In this document: positions 48,835 to 59,885 of the stretch, piece by piece
Numbering within the stretch: position 1 is the first letter of the stretch
How the letters are laid out: every line of letters begins with the position of its first letter
Assembly (NCBI GenBank): GCA_018340375.1
Contig: JAFFJZ010000041.1
Coordinates: 1,798,001-1,862,000 of the forward strand
Source: Gonatopus flavifemur
Taxonomy: Eukaryota; Arthropoda; Insecta; Hymenoptera; Dryinidae
Length of the DNA stretch: 64,000 nucleotides
Direction of reading: 5' to 3'
The notes under the pieces: model-generated
The model's database searches: none
Told to the model about the DNA's origin: nothing
The model's input: the letters and a program-made list of their open reading frames with translations, nothing else
Made by a program: the position numbers and the translations under genes

Positions 48835-49037
48835 AGGGATACCAGCGGCGTGGCACTAGCCAAATCTTTCCTGACAAATTATGCAAAGATTAAGCGATGT
48901 ACTCAAAATATCGCTCTGTACAGACCATTTTTATTGATTGAAGAAGGTCTGTACAGAGCAATATTTCGATGATGTTGTTTTATTTTTACATAATTTGTCA
49001 GAAAAGATTGGGCTAGTGTCATGGCGCTGGTATTCCC
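48835..49037. repeat. 203-bp TTAA-flanked foldback with ATATCGCTCTGTACAG core
   Basis: AGGGATACCAGCGGCGTGGC at the left pairs with CATGGCGCTGGTATTCCC at the right. The inner AATATCGCTCTGTACAGACC pairs with GGTCTGTACAGAGCAATATT. TTAA lies on both sides (48831-48834, 49038-49041). Confidence 0.85.
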
Positions 49038-49059
49038 TTAATAAGTTGAGAAAATGTTT

Positions 49060-49250
49060 TTGATACGACTCTATATGTGAATTAGATATGAATTCGATCC
49101 AACCCGATCTCGAATTAACGCAGATATGATTAGATATATAGAAATATAATTATATCTAATTAGATCTGAATCAGATCTGGTCAAAATTCATATCTAATTC
49201 AGATATAGGTCTATATCTGAATTATATCTAATTTTGTTTCCCCGGGAACT
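49060..49250. repeat. ATATCTAATTAGATCTG-rich repeat
   Basis: Many ATATCTAATTAGATCTGAAT, GATATGAATTC and ATATCTGAATTA words occur, ending TTTTGTTTCCCCGGG. It mirrors 41551-41758. Confidence 0.55.
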
Positions 49251-49252
49251 TC

Positions 49253-49500
49253 CCCATGTAACAAAGAATATTCTGAGAATATTCCCACAATAGGCATAAA
49301 AGATTCGTAAATATTCATAGAAGAATCTTGGAAGATTTGAATGAAACTGTTGCAAATATTCTAGGAACGTTCGTACAATATGCGTACAAAGGTTGTGGGA
49401 GATTGATTAGCAGCGCATGCGCAAGTATCGCGATGGCATGAATTCAGTAATTGGCGGATAATGTTGTTGACAGGCTACAGACCCTTGGATAATATATTGT
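49253..49500 (-). repeat. Reversed partial copy of the 37.6-37.9 kb element
   Basis: CCATGTAACAAAGAATATTC matches the mirrored right end at 37875. The order continues through GATTGAT, GGCGGATAATGTTGTTG and ACAGGCTACAGACC as in 37.63-37.70 kb reversed. It diverges at about 49500. Confidence 0.7.
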
Positions 49501-49550
49501 AAGATTTTACTTTAATAATGGATATAATGAGTATATTCTTTTAATTATTA

Positions 49551-50052
49551 TGTCAGGTGAGGACAGAATGTGGGTGGTGAATTAACTCCGAGTTTCTTGC
49601 ACAGCTTCGGTTTATTACAATTTAGAGAAAAGATATATGTTGCGCACACGAGGTAACGAGACGACTAATCCGCACGCTCACGTTTACTATATAAAACCCG
49701 TATATTGTCCAGAAGGACTAACCCTACTGGTTATAGAACTACGAAGCATCACCTACAGCGTGACCGCCGAAGTACTAGATCTAACGGAATTCATCATTCA
49801 TTTGTTGGTGTTAAAGAGAATGACCAAGTACAAAGAAGCAAAATGTACTAAACGGTCACACTGATCACCTAGAGCTTCCTCACTTCAATTATACCACGTA
49901 ACTGGGAAAAACTACACTTAGTAGAACTACACGGCAGATCTCAAGGTCAACGCGGCCATGCTCAAGCACTTCTCTCAACCGACTATCCCTTTGAACTCTT
50001 ACGCTTGCGCACTGCCTACACGCAACACCACGTTCATGGTGTGTTCCCAATA
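49551..50052 (-). repeat. Possible solo LTR
   Basis: The composition is unlike its AT-rich neighbours. On the minus strand it shows a TATATAG box (about 49688-49694), AATAAA (49611-49616) roughly 75 nt later, then CCTCACCTGACA at the end. It starts TATTGGGAACACACCATG. A TG..CA LTR of about 500 bp in this orientation fits, with TG changed to TA at the start. No target duplication or internal retrovirus-like genes were found. A 75-codon plus frame inside is unrecognised. Confidence 0.35.
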
Positions 50053-50313
50053 CCCCTAGCGATTTTGAAGTTAACAAAAAGTTACCAAAAAATTTCGGTA
50101 CGTTTGTGACTTTTTCTTACCACAAAATAACCAACAACCGCATCTTCAGTGCGACTCATCAGTCACGATTCGGTATCTTTTTGGAACAAAACCATTTGTT
50201 TACCAGATCACAGAAATGGTGTTTTTTTGTCATTTCTTGGTTGCTTCGTGGTTAAGAACCAAAAATTTACCGGATGTTGAGAATCCTGCATTGGTTGTAA
50301 TCAGTGAACTGTA

Positions 50314-50931
50314 TACATACTGGAATGAGTACTCCCCAGATATTCAATAGAAATTCTTCGTCAGAGAGAGAAAAAGCAGTGAATGTACAAGAGACATCAC
50401 CTGACCCTGCCACTTACTACCTTTGCTACAAACATTGTGGAAATCATCCATGTTTTCAGCGAAGGTACACGGGAAGAACTCTGAAGCTACTGTAGTATGT
50501 GAGCCTATCGCACTATAGTAGCTTGGCTGCCCACATACGAGCGTAGTGCCGCTGTGTACCAAAGTTGATTCGATTTGAATTTGCTCCCGTGTAATATCAC
50601 GATGGTATGGCTCAGGAGCAAACAGGCCTCGACGTGCGTACTCGCGCTGCTCCCCACTACGCGCGTCGAGGCCTGTTTGCTCCTGAGCCATACCATCGTG
50701 ATATTACACGGGAGCAAATTCAAATCGAATCAACTTTGGTACACAGCGGCACTACGCTCGTATGTGGGCATCCAAGCTACTATAGTGCGACGGGCTCACA
50801 TACTACGGTAGCTTCAGAGTTCTTTCCGTGTAGTAAGTGGCAGGGTAAGGCGATGACTGTCGTACATTCACTGCGTATATGACTTCTCTCTCTGACGGTG
50901 CTAATCTAGGGAGTGCTCATTCCAGTATGTA
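50314..50931. repeat. 618-bp near-perfect palindrome, TACATACTGGAATG ends
   Basis: Arms of about 300 bp pair almost perfectly around a centre near 50643, in part GGAGCAAACAGGCCTCGACG and its complement. The ends are TACATACTGGAATGAGTAC and GTGCTCATTCCAGTATGTA. TA lies at 50312-50313 and 50932-50933. The mirror frames on both strands (70-115 codons) are products of the palindrome. The composition is richer in GC than its surroundings. It is the same end family as 44499-44709. Confidence 0.92.
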
Positions 50932-50936
50932 TAGAG

Positions 50937-51159
50937 CAGGAGGCATAATCTGAAATAGAAAATTTTCAAACAGATTTCAGCGCCGCCATACGGTAGTACA
51001 GTGAACTATTTTACATGTATACACTAACACTCATTCGAAAATCGGTGTGATTTGTTCATTGTTTGTGTTAGTTGTATCTATGTCAAATAGTTCACTGTAC
51101 TACCGTACGGTAGCGCTGAAATCCATTTGAGGATGTTCAATTTGAGATTATGCCCCCTG
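50937..51159. mobile_element. hAT MITE with 8-bp duplication GTATAGAG
   Basis: CAGGAGGCATAATCTGA at the left and TGAGATTATGCCCCCTG at the right. GTATAGAG is present on both sides (50929-50936 and 51160-51167). The inner arms GGTAGTACAGTGAACTATTT also pair. An 8-bp duplication with CAGG..CCTG ends is the hAT signature. It landed on the right edge of the 618-bp palindrome, so it is younger. Confidence 0.9.
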
Positions 51160-53362
51160 GTATAGAGTTCAATGGTTGCAATTTGGTCCCGTTTTGGAAA
51201 AAAAGACCTAAGACTACCGCGAACAGGTGGAACCAAATTGGTCAGTTTTTGGTAAATTTCCGGTTTAAAACCATAAAATTACCGGATATTCAGTGCGACT
51301 CATCGGTCACGATTCGGTACTTTCTTGGAACCAAATCACTTCTTTTAACAGATTACAGGAATGGTCTGCTTGGTAATTTCTTGGTTACTTCGTGGTTAAA
51401 ACCCGAAGATTTACCGGATGTTAAGAATCCTGCATTGGTTACAATTTGGATCCTTTTTGGAGGAAAATGCCTGAAATCACCACGAATAGGAGGGGCCAAA
51501 TTGGTCAGTTTTAGGTAAATTTCCGGTATACAACCATGGAATTACCGCATATTCAGTGCTACTCATCGGTCACGATTCGGTACCTTTTTGGAACAAAACC
51601 ACTTTTTTTACCAGATTACAGGAATGGTCTTCTTGGTCATTTCTTGGTTGCTTCGTGGTTAAAAACCGAACATTTACCGAATGTTGAGAATCCTGCATTG
51701 GTTACAATTTAGTTCCTTCTATCTGCGATAATTCCAGGCATATTATTTCCAAAAAGGAACCAACTTTCCACCAATCAGTGGCACTGAAGTTTTGGCGATT
51801 CTATAGTTGTGAACCGGAAATTATCCAAAAACTGACCAATTTTGTTCCTTCCATCTGCAGTAATTCCAGGTATACTCTTCACAAAAAAGCACCAAATTGT
51901 TACCAATGAGTACCAATGCAAATTCGGTAATCCCATGGTTATGAACCGGAAAGTAACCAAAAACTGACCAATTTGGTTCCTCCCATCAGCGGTATTTTCA
52001 AGATGTTTTCCCAAAAAGGAACCACATTGTTACCAATCAGTAGCACTGAAGATTCGCTGGTTTCATAGTGATGAACTCGAAATTATCCAAAAACTCACCA
52101 ATTTTGTTCCTTCCATTTGCGATAATGTCAGGCATATTTTTTCCAAAAAGGAACCGAATTGTACATCCTGTTGATTCCGTCATTCTTTACCAAAATGTGT
52201 CAAAAACTTCTCCCATAAAAATACCGATCGTGTAGTAATTTGTTGGTAATTATGTGGTACAAAAAAGTCACAAACGGTACGACGATTTGACCACAATATA
52301 ACCAATTTCCAACCACAATAATACCAAACCACAAAATTACCAATTTCATCTTACAATATTATTTTGATTCGAGTAAAGAAGATGGCCGACATGATGATGT
52401 CGGAGAGAATATTGTAGAAAATTCTCGATAAAGATTGAAGTAAAGTGAGGATAGTGGAATGAAAAGTGGAATATGGAAAAGATATTGGAAGTAGTGGGTG
52501 TTGATACTTAAAAAGATTACAGATCGAACAGTGTTTAAGGGAGGTTAAAATAAGGATCATTTGAGAGCGGAATTTTAGAGGTTAAGCAATCGAAAAACAA
52601 TAGATACAGTAAAGAGTGTTCGAAGCGGTAAAAGTGAATGCGAAGAAAACTAAAGATGAACAAAAAGTGGGAGGAGGCAGTGGGGAGTTAACGGAGGACC
52701 ACTTTGATCGTTTAGCGAGAATTGTGATTGGAGTTAAACAGTCGGATAACAATAAACGTGTGAAGAACACAGATAAAAAGTCAGGTGAAACAAAAACAGA
52801 AAATAAAAGTGATGAGAAAAAGGACAATAAGATTGTTAAAGGAGGATTGAAAAAGGAAAAAATAGGAATAAAATCGGGGTTGAATAAGGATGTTGATGCA
52901 GTGCGGGCAGTGATGCAGAGAGAAGAAAACATCAAGCATTAAAAACCAGGTGTCACCGTCGATAGCGAAGAAGAAAAAGTTGAAGAGAAGGAAGGCGTAG
53001 AGAATATAGAGGAAAAAATTCAAATGAAAAAATTCTCTGAAGAGAAAAGGTTTAAAGGATTGCGTACCGGAGATGCTTTGGTGGTAGCTAGGTTGAAACC
53101 CAATTTTTGTACCAAAGATAAGAAAAAGAATGAATCGAAAATAATAAATTCTTTGTATAAGAATGGAGCGAAACCAGAGAAAATGGTATCTGTCCGCTTC
53201 AACAAAGCAGAGTTAAAGTTCAAGAACATAGTAGAGGCGAATGAGTGTTTAGATAGGATGGAACACATAGAAGAAGATTTGAAGATGATAGGAGTAGGAA
53301 TATCTGTAAGAATGGAGAGTAAGGAGGGAATTATTAGTGATTGGGATCATAGCTTCCCGTAC

Positions 53363-53729
53363 AGCCCAACCACCGATTCTCCACCCAGAACTTCGGTGGA
53401 CTGGAGGTAGAGAATCAGTGGAGAAATGAGAGCCGTGGAAATAAGGGAGAGTCTCCGTTGAGGCAACGGAGAGGCGACGTGGATTTGTCCTCCCCCTTTA
53501 TTTTCAATAAGATTCATATCTGTCGATTTACAAAACCAAATTTCAATGAGTGAATCCACTAACATAAATTTTATTGAAAATAAAGGGGGCGGACAAATCC
53601 ACGTCGCCTCTCCGTTGCCTCAACGGAGACTCTCCCTTATTTCTCCCTTATTTCCACGGCTCTCATTTCTCCACTGATTCTCCACCTCCAGTCCACCGAA
53701 GTCTTGGGTGGAGAATCGGTGGTTGTGCT
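53363..53729. repeat. 367-bp foldback MITE, 4-bp GTAC duplication, in LINE ORF1
   Basis: AGCCCAACCACCGATTCTCC at the left pairs with GAATCGGTGGTTGTGCT at the right. Arms exceed 100 bp and include GAGTCTCCGTTGAGGCAACG with its complement. GTAC lies on both sides (53359-53362, 53730-53733). Removing it with one GTAC restores the ORF1 phase. Confidence 0.9.
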
Positions 53730-54336
53730 GTACGGGTTGGCATTAAAGGATTTGAAGGATGCGATAGATGATGAAGAGTCGATTATTAGTATAGAAACAT
53801 CAGGAAAAAAGATTCAGGCAGAAGAAAAAATAGAGTTCTCTAATAAGGTAATGATAATTATAGAAGGAAAAGAGGTACCAAAATCTTTAAGGTTATATGG
53901 GGGTCTATCAAGCATTGAAGTGAGGCTTTATGTATGAAAGGTGAAACAATGTTACAATTGCTATCGATTTGGCCATGTGAAACAGTATTGTAAGAGTAAT
54001 AGAAGATGTAGGGTATGTGGGGAAAATTTTCATGGAAAATGCGAGGTAACTCCAAAATGTATCAATTGCGGGGACGGTCACATATCTACATGGTATCGAT
54101 ATAAGGAGTATCAGTACAATAGGAACGTAAAACGGGTTATGGCAATGAACAATGTAAATGTCTATAGAGCCAAAGAAATTTTGAAAAAAGGAAGAAGTAC
54201 GAGTGATCGGGAATGGCCGATTCTAGGGGAAAGGGAAGTAAATTCAGAAGACGAGAGAAGGGAAAAAAATCATTTAGAGTATAGGAGAGAGGAACGAGAC
54301 AGACAGGATGAGGTAAAAGTTAACATGGGAGCTATA

Positions 54337-54710
54337 CCCATACAGCACCGGGAGGTTTCCTGAACGTTCAGAAGCCGTGCTTGATTCCACAGAGAACGTG
54401 CAAATAACGTCTCAGGATGTTCTAAAAACGTCGCATGTATGTCCCAGAGACATGCAAATGTCTCGGTTAGTTCTATCTATGTCCCCGTGTGACTTTGTGG
54501 TTTTTCAAGGTTAGTTTTCATGAAAGTACGTTTAGAAGACATGATGAGAACGTCTGGTAGTAGATCAAAAGAACATGCTTAGTACGTATTCAAGGATATC
54601 AAATGGGAAGGTACTCTAAACGTTTGTAAAACTTGTTTCAGCGGGACCAAAACACGCAAAACCAAGAGCATGTTTTCAAAACGTTCAAAGAACTTTCTGT
54701 GCTGTCTGGG
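54337..54710 (+). repeat. CCCATACAGCAC element with AGAACGTTC interior, in LINE ORF1
   Basis: Left end CCCATACAGCACC, right end GTGCTGTCTGGG, TA on both sides (54335-54336, 54711-54712). It is collinear with 7236-7586. Removing it with one TA restores the ORF1 phase up to its stop at 54880. Confidence 0.9.
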
Positions 54711-57360
54711 TATTGGAAAGACGTAACTGCCCAATCAAAAGAGAGGAAGGAGGATTAGAAGTTAAAAAATTGGAAAAGGGTAGAGGCGATAGTATGATGT
54801 TAAACACAACCACTCAACAAGAAAACTGCCACTATGAATTAGGAAACATCGGAGGAATGTTTAATTCCCAAATAAACTGATTATGGATATAAAATTATCA
54901 GTGTGACATGCGAGAGGGTGGAGCAGTAAAAAAGAAGAACTGAAAGTTGGAGTTAAAAATCACGATGTAATTGTTATTAAGGAAACTTGGGCAAAAGTAG
55001 GAGAAAAGTTTAGTGTGGCAGGATATGAAACTTATAGTAAAGAGCGTACAAATGCTAAGGAGGGGTGGCAATAATTATAAAACACTGGATAAAATGGGAG
55101 TCAATAAATAGTTTAAGAATTACATCGGAAAATATTGAATATGTAGGGATTAAGAAAACAAATTGGTCTAAAATTATGAATCTAGTCGCAGTGTATAGAA
55201 AACCCGGTAATTGTGAAAGAGCGGGGACGTGGACAGCGATGATGCAGGGGTTCAATGAAGAAGAGGAAATACTCATGGTTGGGGATTTTAATGCTCATCA
55301 CATTGGATGGAATTGCGTTAATACTGATACAAACGGAGAACTGTTCGCATCTGAGCTGGAAAATCTCGACCTGGTGGTAGTGAATACAAAAACAAAATCC
55401 AGAATAGACAAGAGGAGGGTAACGTACTCAAATGTAGATTTAATTATAAGCAGTTTAGGATTAACGGACATCATAAAAATGAAACAAGAAAGTGATGCAT
55501 GGAGATCCGATTATTTTCCAATAGTTTGTGGATTGGGTATTGATAGAAAAATATATATATAAAGGAGTAATAAAATTTGGAGTGTTAAAACTGACTGAAA
55601 TTTATACGAGGAAAATATGTAGGGAAAGATTAGCTACTTTGAGGGAAGGAAATACGAGAATATGAACTATACAGAAAAATATGAATTTTTAGTTAGAAAC
55701 ATGATGGAAGGGGTGGAGGTAGCTACAGGGAGAAAAAAAACACATAATAGTAAGGTGAGAAAGACAGTGAGAAGATAGTAAAGGAAGCGAAAAAAAGAAG
55801 GGAGAAAATGAAAGAACCCTGTAGATTGGTGGGACAAGGAATGCATAGAAGTCATAAATAGGAGAAAAGAAAAATTAGAAGATTACATGAGAAAAAAAGA
55901 CTTGGAGAGTTGTATAGAATATAAAAAGACCAGGGCTCAAGTTATTAAAACGGTTAAATGTAAAAAGAGAGAGAGTTTCAGAAAATTCATGGGGAGTATA
56001 GATAGAAATATGGGTATGTCGTATGTATGGAACAAGACTAAGATGTTGAAAAACGCAAAGAATAGATTTGATTGGACGGAATGGCAAAGTAAGGATAGAG
56101 GGGAAGTAATGAAGGAGGAAATAAATAAACTGAGTCCAGCGTGGGCGGAATGTGATAGAATAAAGTTGAGCGAATATAATGGAGATAATTGCGACTTGGA
56201 TGATAGATTTATAAATGAAGAGTTGGATAGGGCTATTAGGATAAGTAGAAAAAACTGGGCTCCTGGTTCAGATGGAGTAGAGTATATAATGATTGGAAAA
56301 TTACTAGATGAGTTGAGGGTAAGGTTGCTAGAGGTATTCAATAAGGTTTGGGATACGAGTGGAGGCCCACTAAGCTGGAAGAAGTATCAAGTCATCTTTA
56401 TAGATAAACCGGGGAAAGAAAAGGTACGTCCCATTTCACTTTCATCTTGCTTAGGTAAGATTTTTGAAAGAATGGTGAATGAAAGACTGATATGGTGGGT
56501 AGAGAATAAACAAATAGTAGATTCAAGTCAGAATGCGCTTAGGAGAGGTAAATCTTGTATGGAAAATTTAGTACAGATATCAACAGATTCAAAAATTGGC
56601 ATGAATAATAACAAAACAGTATGGGGGGCCTTTTTTGGATGTGACATCGGCCTATGGAAATGTCGATTACTCGATTCTAATACAGGGTCTGAAGGAAGTA
56701 AAATGTCCGGATAAAATCTTGAGTTTTGTTGAAGATTGGATGTACAGTCGGTGTAACAAGCAGGGCGGAGTCGAAGCTTTCACACAGCCGACTCCGACTC
56801 CAACTCCGGACCACTTAAAATTTCCGACTCCGACTCCGACTCCGGCTCCGACTCCGGCTCTAGTGTTTATTCCCATGAATAAGAATTTCAAAAGAACCAA
56901 ACTTGGACATAAGATAGACATTATTCGTTATCGAGGTTTTTCGACCTGCGTTTCAATATTTTATTTATTGATATGTTATTCAAGTTCGATTCGCTAAGTA
57001 TGTCGAGGCTAAAATGCAAACAATTAACAGACTTCCAAGTCGTAACTAATTTTAATGTTCTATTACAGAATTGTATGCATGAATTATTCCTCCCATCAAC
57101 ATTGTTCGACAGATATGGATATTCCAAATGTTAGGAAAAAACTTCGTCAACAACTTTCGACAATTTCCTCTAAAACTTTCATTCATGAACCGTTGATCTG
57201 ATGCGGTACATAAATTTGTATGTTTTTATATGCAGCAGCTTATTGAACAATTAGAACCAACAGGGTGGATGAAAAAGTACGTTTCTTGATTATTTCAAAA
57301 TATAATAAACACAAGAATCAATAAATGAAAAATATTTTGTTTCTGAATGTGTTCATTATT

Positions 57361-57601
57361 CACTGTGAAAAATAAATGTGGGATATTTAACCAAAAATAT
57401 TCCACCATGAATAGGGAACTTGACATCCTGATTTGGTAGAGTTTGCCCTTACTTTTTGAAGGATTCAACACCCAAAAAACAGAATAGTTCCTCAAAATGG
57501 AGGAAAAATCCCCTATTTTTGATGGAAAAATGATTCTCCCACGACCAAGGGATGGAATCCGCCATTAAAGTGAGGATTAACTCCCCATATTTCCTCTAGT
57601 G
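57361..57601. repeat. CACTGTG MITE with TT target duplication
   Basis: CACTGTGAAAAATAAATGTG at the left, CCCCATATTTCCTCTAGTG at the right (diverged), TT on both sides. It is collinear with 12315-12567. Confidence 0.75.
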
Positions 57602-58003
57602 TTTGTAAATCTGTCACATTTCTGATAACATCAGTGAATCAACACAATCTGCGAATGATTCTCAAACAACTCCAAAACGATTTCCGTTCTGGTAATAAGA
57701 ATAAGTGCAATATAAATCTATTAAGCAAATTAGCATGGAGTGATAGCAAGATTCGTTGGAAACGAGCAGTATGGAGCTTTTTGAATAATTAGGTAATAAT
57801 TAAGGACTTATCTTTCATTTGATATGTGTATGTAATGTAATGAATTTGTTTGAAGGCATAATAAGTTCAACTACATATATGATATTTCTTACTATTTATC
57901 ATAGATATTCCTATTTGTATTATGCATGTAATGAAAACTTCTCTCAGTGTAAAGGAGGGGAGTGGATCGCAAACTTGTAATACTGATAAAAAGAGAGATA
58001 AAT

Positions 58004-58110
58004 CCCACACAGCAAATCAGTTCAGAAAGAGTGCAAAGAGAATTCAATTTGAATTCAATATGAATTCTTAAGAATTCTTTTTCTACTCCTATGCCGTATA
58101 CCTATATGGG
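58004..58110. repeat. Short CCCACACAGCA element with AAGAATTCTT core
   Basis: CCCACACAGCA at the left, CTATATGGG at the right, AT on both sides. The core repeats GAATTCAA and AAGAATTCTT. Confidence 0.55.
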
Positions 58111-58317
58111 ATTTCAGTGCTGCAACGACCTTAGCTCTCCCCGCAGAAACGAAATCATTCAGAACGATTGATAGTGCAAATCTCTGATGAAAAATGATTC
58201 GAACTTATTTAGAATCATTTGAGTCTGAAACGGGAAATTTGAGTCTGAAATGTGAAATGTACTGATTCGAAATTTGGACATTTCTCATTAGAAAAATTTA
58301 ATTTTGATAAGAATCAA

Positions 58318-58735
58318 CCCAGCAAAAAATCTGGAATGGAAAAGAATTGGAAAAGAATAGGAAAATCCTATTTTGAATTCTTTTCAATTCGAAGTTTGTA
58401 TCAAAAGAATAGAAAGAAATAGAAATATTTGGATTGTAATTCTGTGTCTGGAATTCAGTTGCTATTCTTCTTTGAAGTCTTGCCCTAGAATTGAAAATCG
58501 CGATACCAGTGTCATAAACAACATATTCATTCAGAACATAGCAGTTGTATTCTGAATTTGACATTAGAAAAATTAAAATTGAATAACACGTTTGAAATAA
58601 GATTTCACTCGGAATATGTTAGAATAGACAAGAATAGAATTTTTTCAAAATGAATTCTATGACTTCAAAAATCGAATTCAAATTCTTCAATCTCAATTCT
58701 TTTCTATTCTTTTCAATTCAAGATTTTTTGCTGGG
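58318..58735. repeat. CCCAGCAAAAAATCT element with AAAAGAATAG-rich interior
   Basis: CCCAGCAAAAAATCTGG at the left pairs with AGATTTTTTGCTGGG at the right, with AA on both sides. The interior repeats GAAAAGAATTGG, AAGAATAG and its complement CTATTCTTTTC. Confidence 0.8.
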
Positions 58736-59110
58736 AATTCTTTGAATGATCTCAGTTTTACGGGGACGTTACATTCCTACTTAGAGATGTTCTATGACTC
58801 TCTTTCTCCATTCTCATACCTTTATATTTCCATTGATATGAAGAATTATAGCACCTTCTTACCGAATAGATCATGAAAACAAACACATCAATTCCTACTC
58901 TCATTTCTTGCTTTATCTTATTTATGTCAACAGAGAATTCCATGCATTTGATTTCGAAACATTACACTTTGAACTTCGGATCAACGTGTGGAAATACATT
59001 GTCCATAAATTCACATATGGATTCCTTTTTTTGCATGCAAATTTCATCTCTCAACTGATGCACCTGAAATCCATAAGAGCTCATTATGGAACCACTGTTG
59101 GAATCTATTA

Positions 59111-59349
59111 CACTGAGAAAAGAATTAGCTTAATCAGAAGAACATATTTTTTTGATCTAAGAATATATATTTTTTCTTATCTCAAGAAAATGTGTACTTG
59201 GAGTAAGAAAATTTTGTCTATATCACACTGTATAGTTTCAAACTGAGTAATTTCTTCTTTCGAAGAAAGTTTTCTTGAATAAAGAAAATATCGGATGGGA
59301 CTCGGTCAGACCAATATTTTCTCAGTTTAAGATTTTTTTTCTCTCAATG
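59111..59349. repeat. CACTGAG MITE, TA duplication
   Basis: CACTGAGAAAAGAATTAG at the left, TTTTTTTTCTCTCAATG at the right, TA on both sides. The interior has TCAAGAAAA and TTTTCTTGA words as in 9244-9731. Confidence 0.8.
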
Positions 59350-59431
59350 TAATATGAGTTTATTACAATTGAATGATCAGAAGATTGAATATGTGTATTT
59401 TCAAAAATGAGTCAAAGAAATGAAAATATAT

Positions 59432-59638
59432 TCCAAAGAGCACACGAAGTTCTCTGAATGTCTTAAAAACATAGCCTAGGTTCTGCGAGTCTTAACCTCC
59501 AAAAGCACATATTTTTACAGCATTTTCACTTTTAATGCAGCAAAACACGTTCTGAAAACGTTCTTTTCATATACTACAGGACGTTCTCGTAATATTTTTC
59601 TGACGTACTTTCATGAAAACTAACTTTTTTTATAAGGA
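59432..59638 (-). repeat. Truncated AGAACGTTC element, reversed
   Basis: Read on the minus strand it matches the 3' half of 7236-7586 and 54337-54710: CATGAAAGTACGT, GAGAACGT, then CATTCAGAGAACTT. It abuts the GGAGTCG zone of the hAT at 59639, so the 5' half is lost. Confidence 0.7.
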
Positions 59639-59788
59639 GTCGAAAGTGGAGTCGGAGTCGATGAAATAACATTCGACTCCGGCTCCCCTTTCGACTCCAT
59701 CCATCATTCCACGACTCCTCGACTCCGACTCCACAGCCCTGGTAACAAGTCCGTTTACAGTTATAACGGAAATATCTTTGAATACGTT

Positions 59789-59885
59789 CCCTAACAGCAC
59801 ACTTCGTCGCATCTCCGTGGTATCCACGGAGATAGGTGGCATCTACGTGGAAACCATGGAGATGCGAAGGAGTGTGCTATTGGGG
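59789..59885. repeat. 97-bp hairpin, CCCTAACAGCACAC ends
   Basis: CCCTAACAGCACACTTCG pairs with CGAAGGAGTGTGCTATTGGG, and GCATCTCCGTGG with CCATGGAGATGC. TT lies on both sides. It is inserted in the right part of the 56745-60043 MITE. Confidence 0.75.

Larger units (their letters stand above)
50079..52345. repeat. GGTACGTTTGTGACTTTTT element with internal repeats
   Basis: GGTACGTTTGTGACTTTTTC near the left is mirrored by AAAAAAGTCACAAACGGTAC near the right, followed by ACC/GGT-rich ends. A unit of about 250 bp containing ACTCATCGGTCACGATTCGG and GAATCCTGCATTGGTT occurs directly at about 50.15, 51.30 and 51.55 kb, and reversed units follow. Two elements are inserted between the first and second units (50314-50931 and 50937-51159). 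No transposase is seen. Confidence 0.65.
52616..54880 (+). pseudogene. LINE ORF1 (gag-like, CCHC knuckles), broken
   Basis: One frame can be followed, allowing for two inserts. A Lys-rich N-terminal part (52616-52939) ends at TAA 52940-52942 and continues in phase. The 53363-53729 insert follows. After it comes the part with EEKIEFSN, then TGA at 53935-53937. Next are the zinc knuckles C-x2-C-x4-H-x4-C, a second C-x2-C-x4-H-x4-C, and a third that starts CINCGDGH. The 54337-54710 insert lies in the C-terminal part, and TGA at 54878-54880 ends it. There is no good ATG at the 5' end; upstream in frame is TAA at 52610. The function in relatives is RNA binding and RNP formation. Confidence 0.8.
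56761..59741. mobile_element. 2981-bp non-autonomous hAT with GGAGTCG subterminal repeats
   Basis: CAGGGCGGAGTCG at the left and CGACTCCACAGCCCTG at the right, with the 8-bp duplication GTAACAAG on both sides (56753-56760, 59742-59749). Both subterminal zones repeat GGAGTCGGAGTCG or its complement, the usual arrangement of this kind of hAT. The inside holds at least five smaller elements and AT-rich DNA. No hAT transposase was found. Confidence 0.9.

Noticed and set aside
50344..50882. Frames of 72-115 codons on both strands with nearly the same protein
   Set aside because: They are produced by the palindrome: each arm gives the same translation on opposite strands. No domain or stop-free extension supports a gene.
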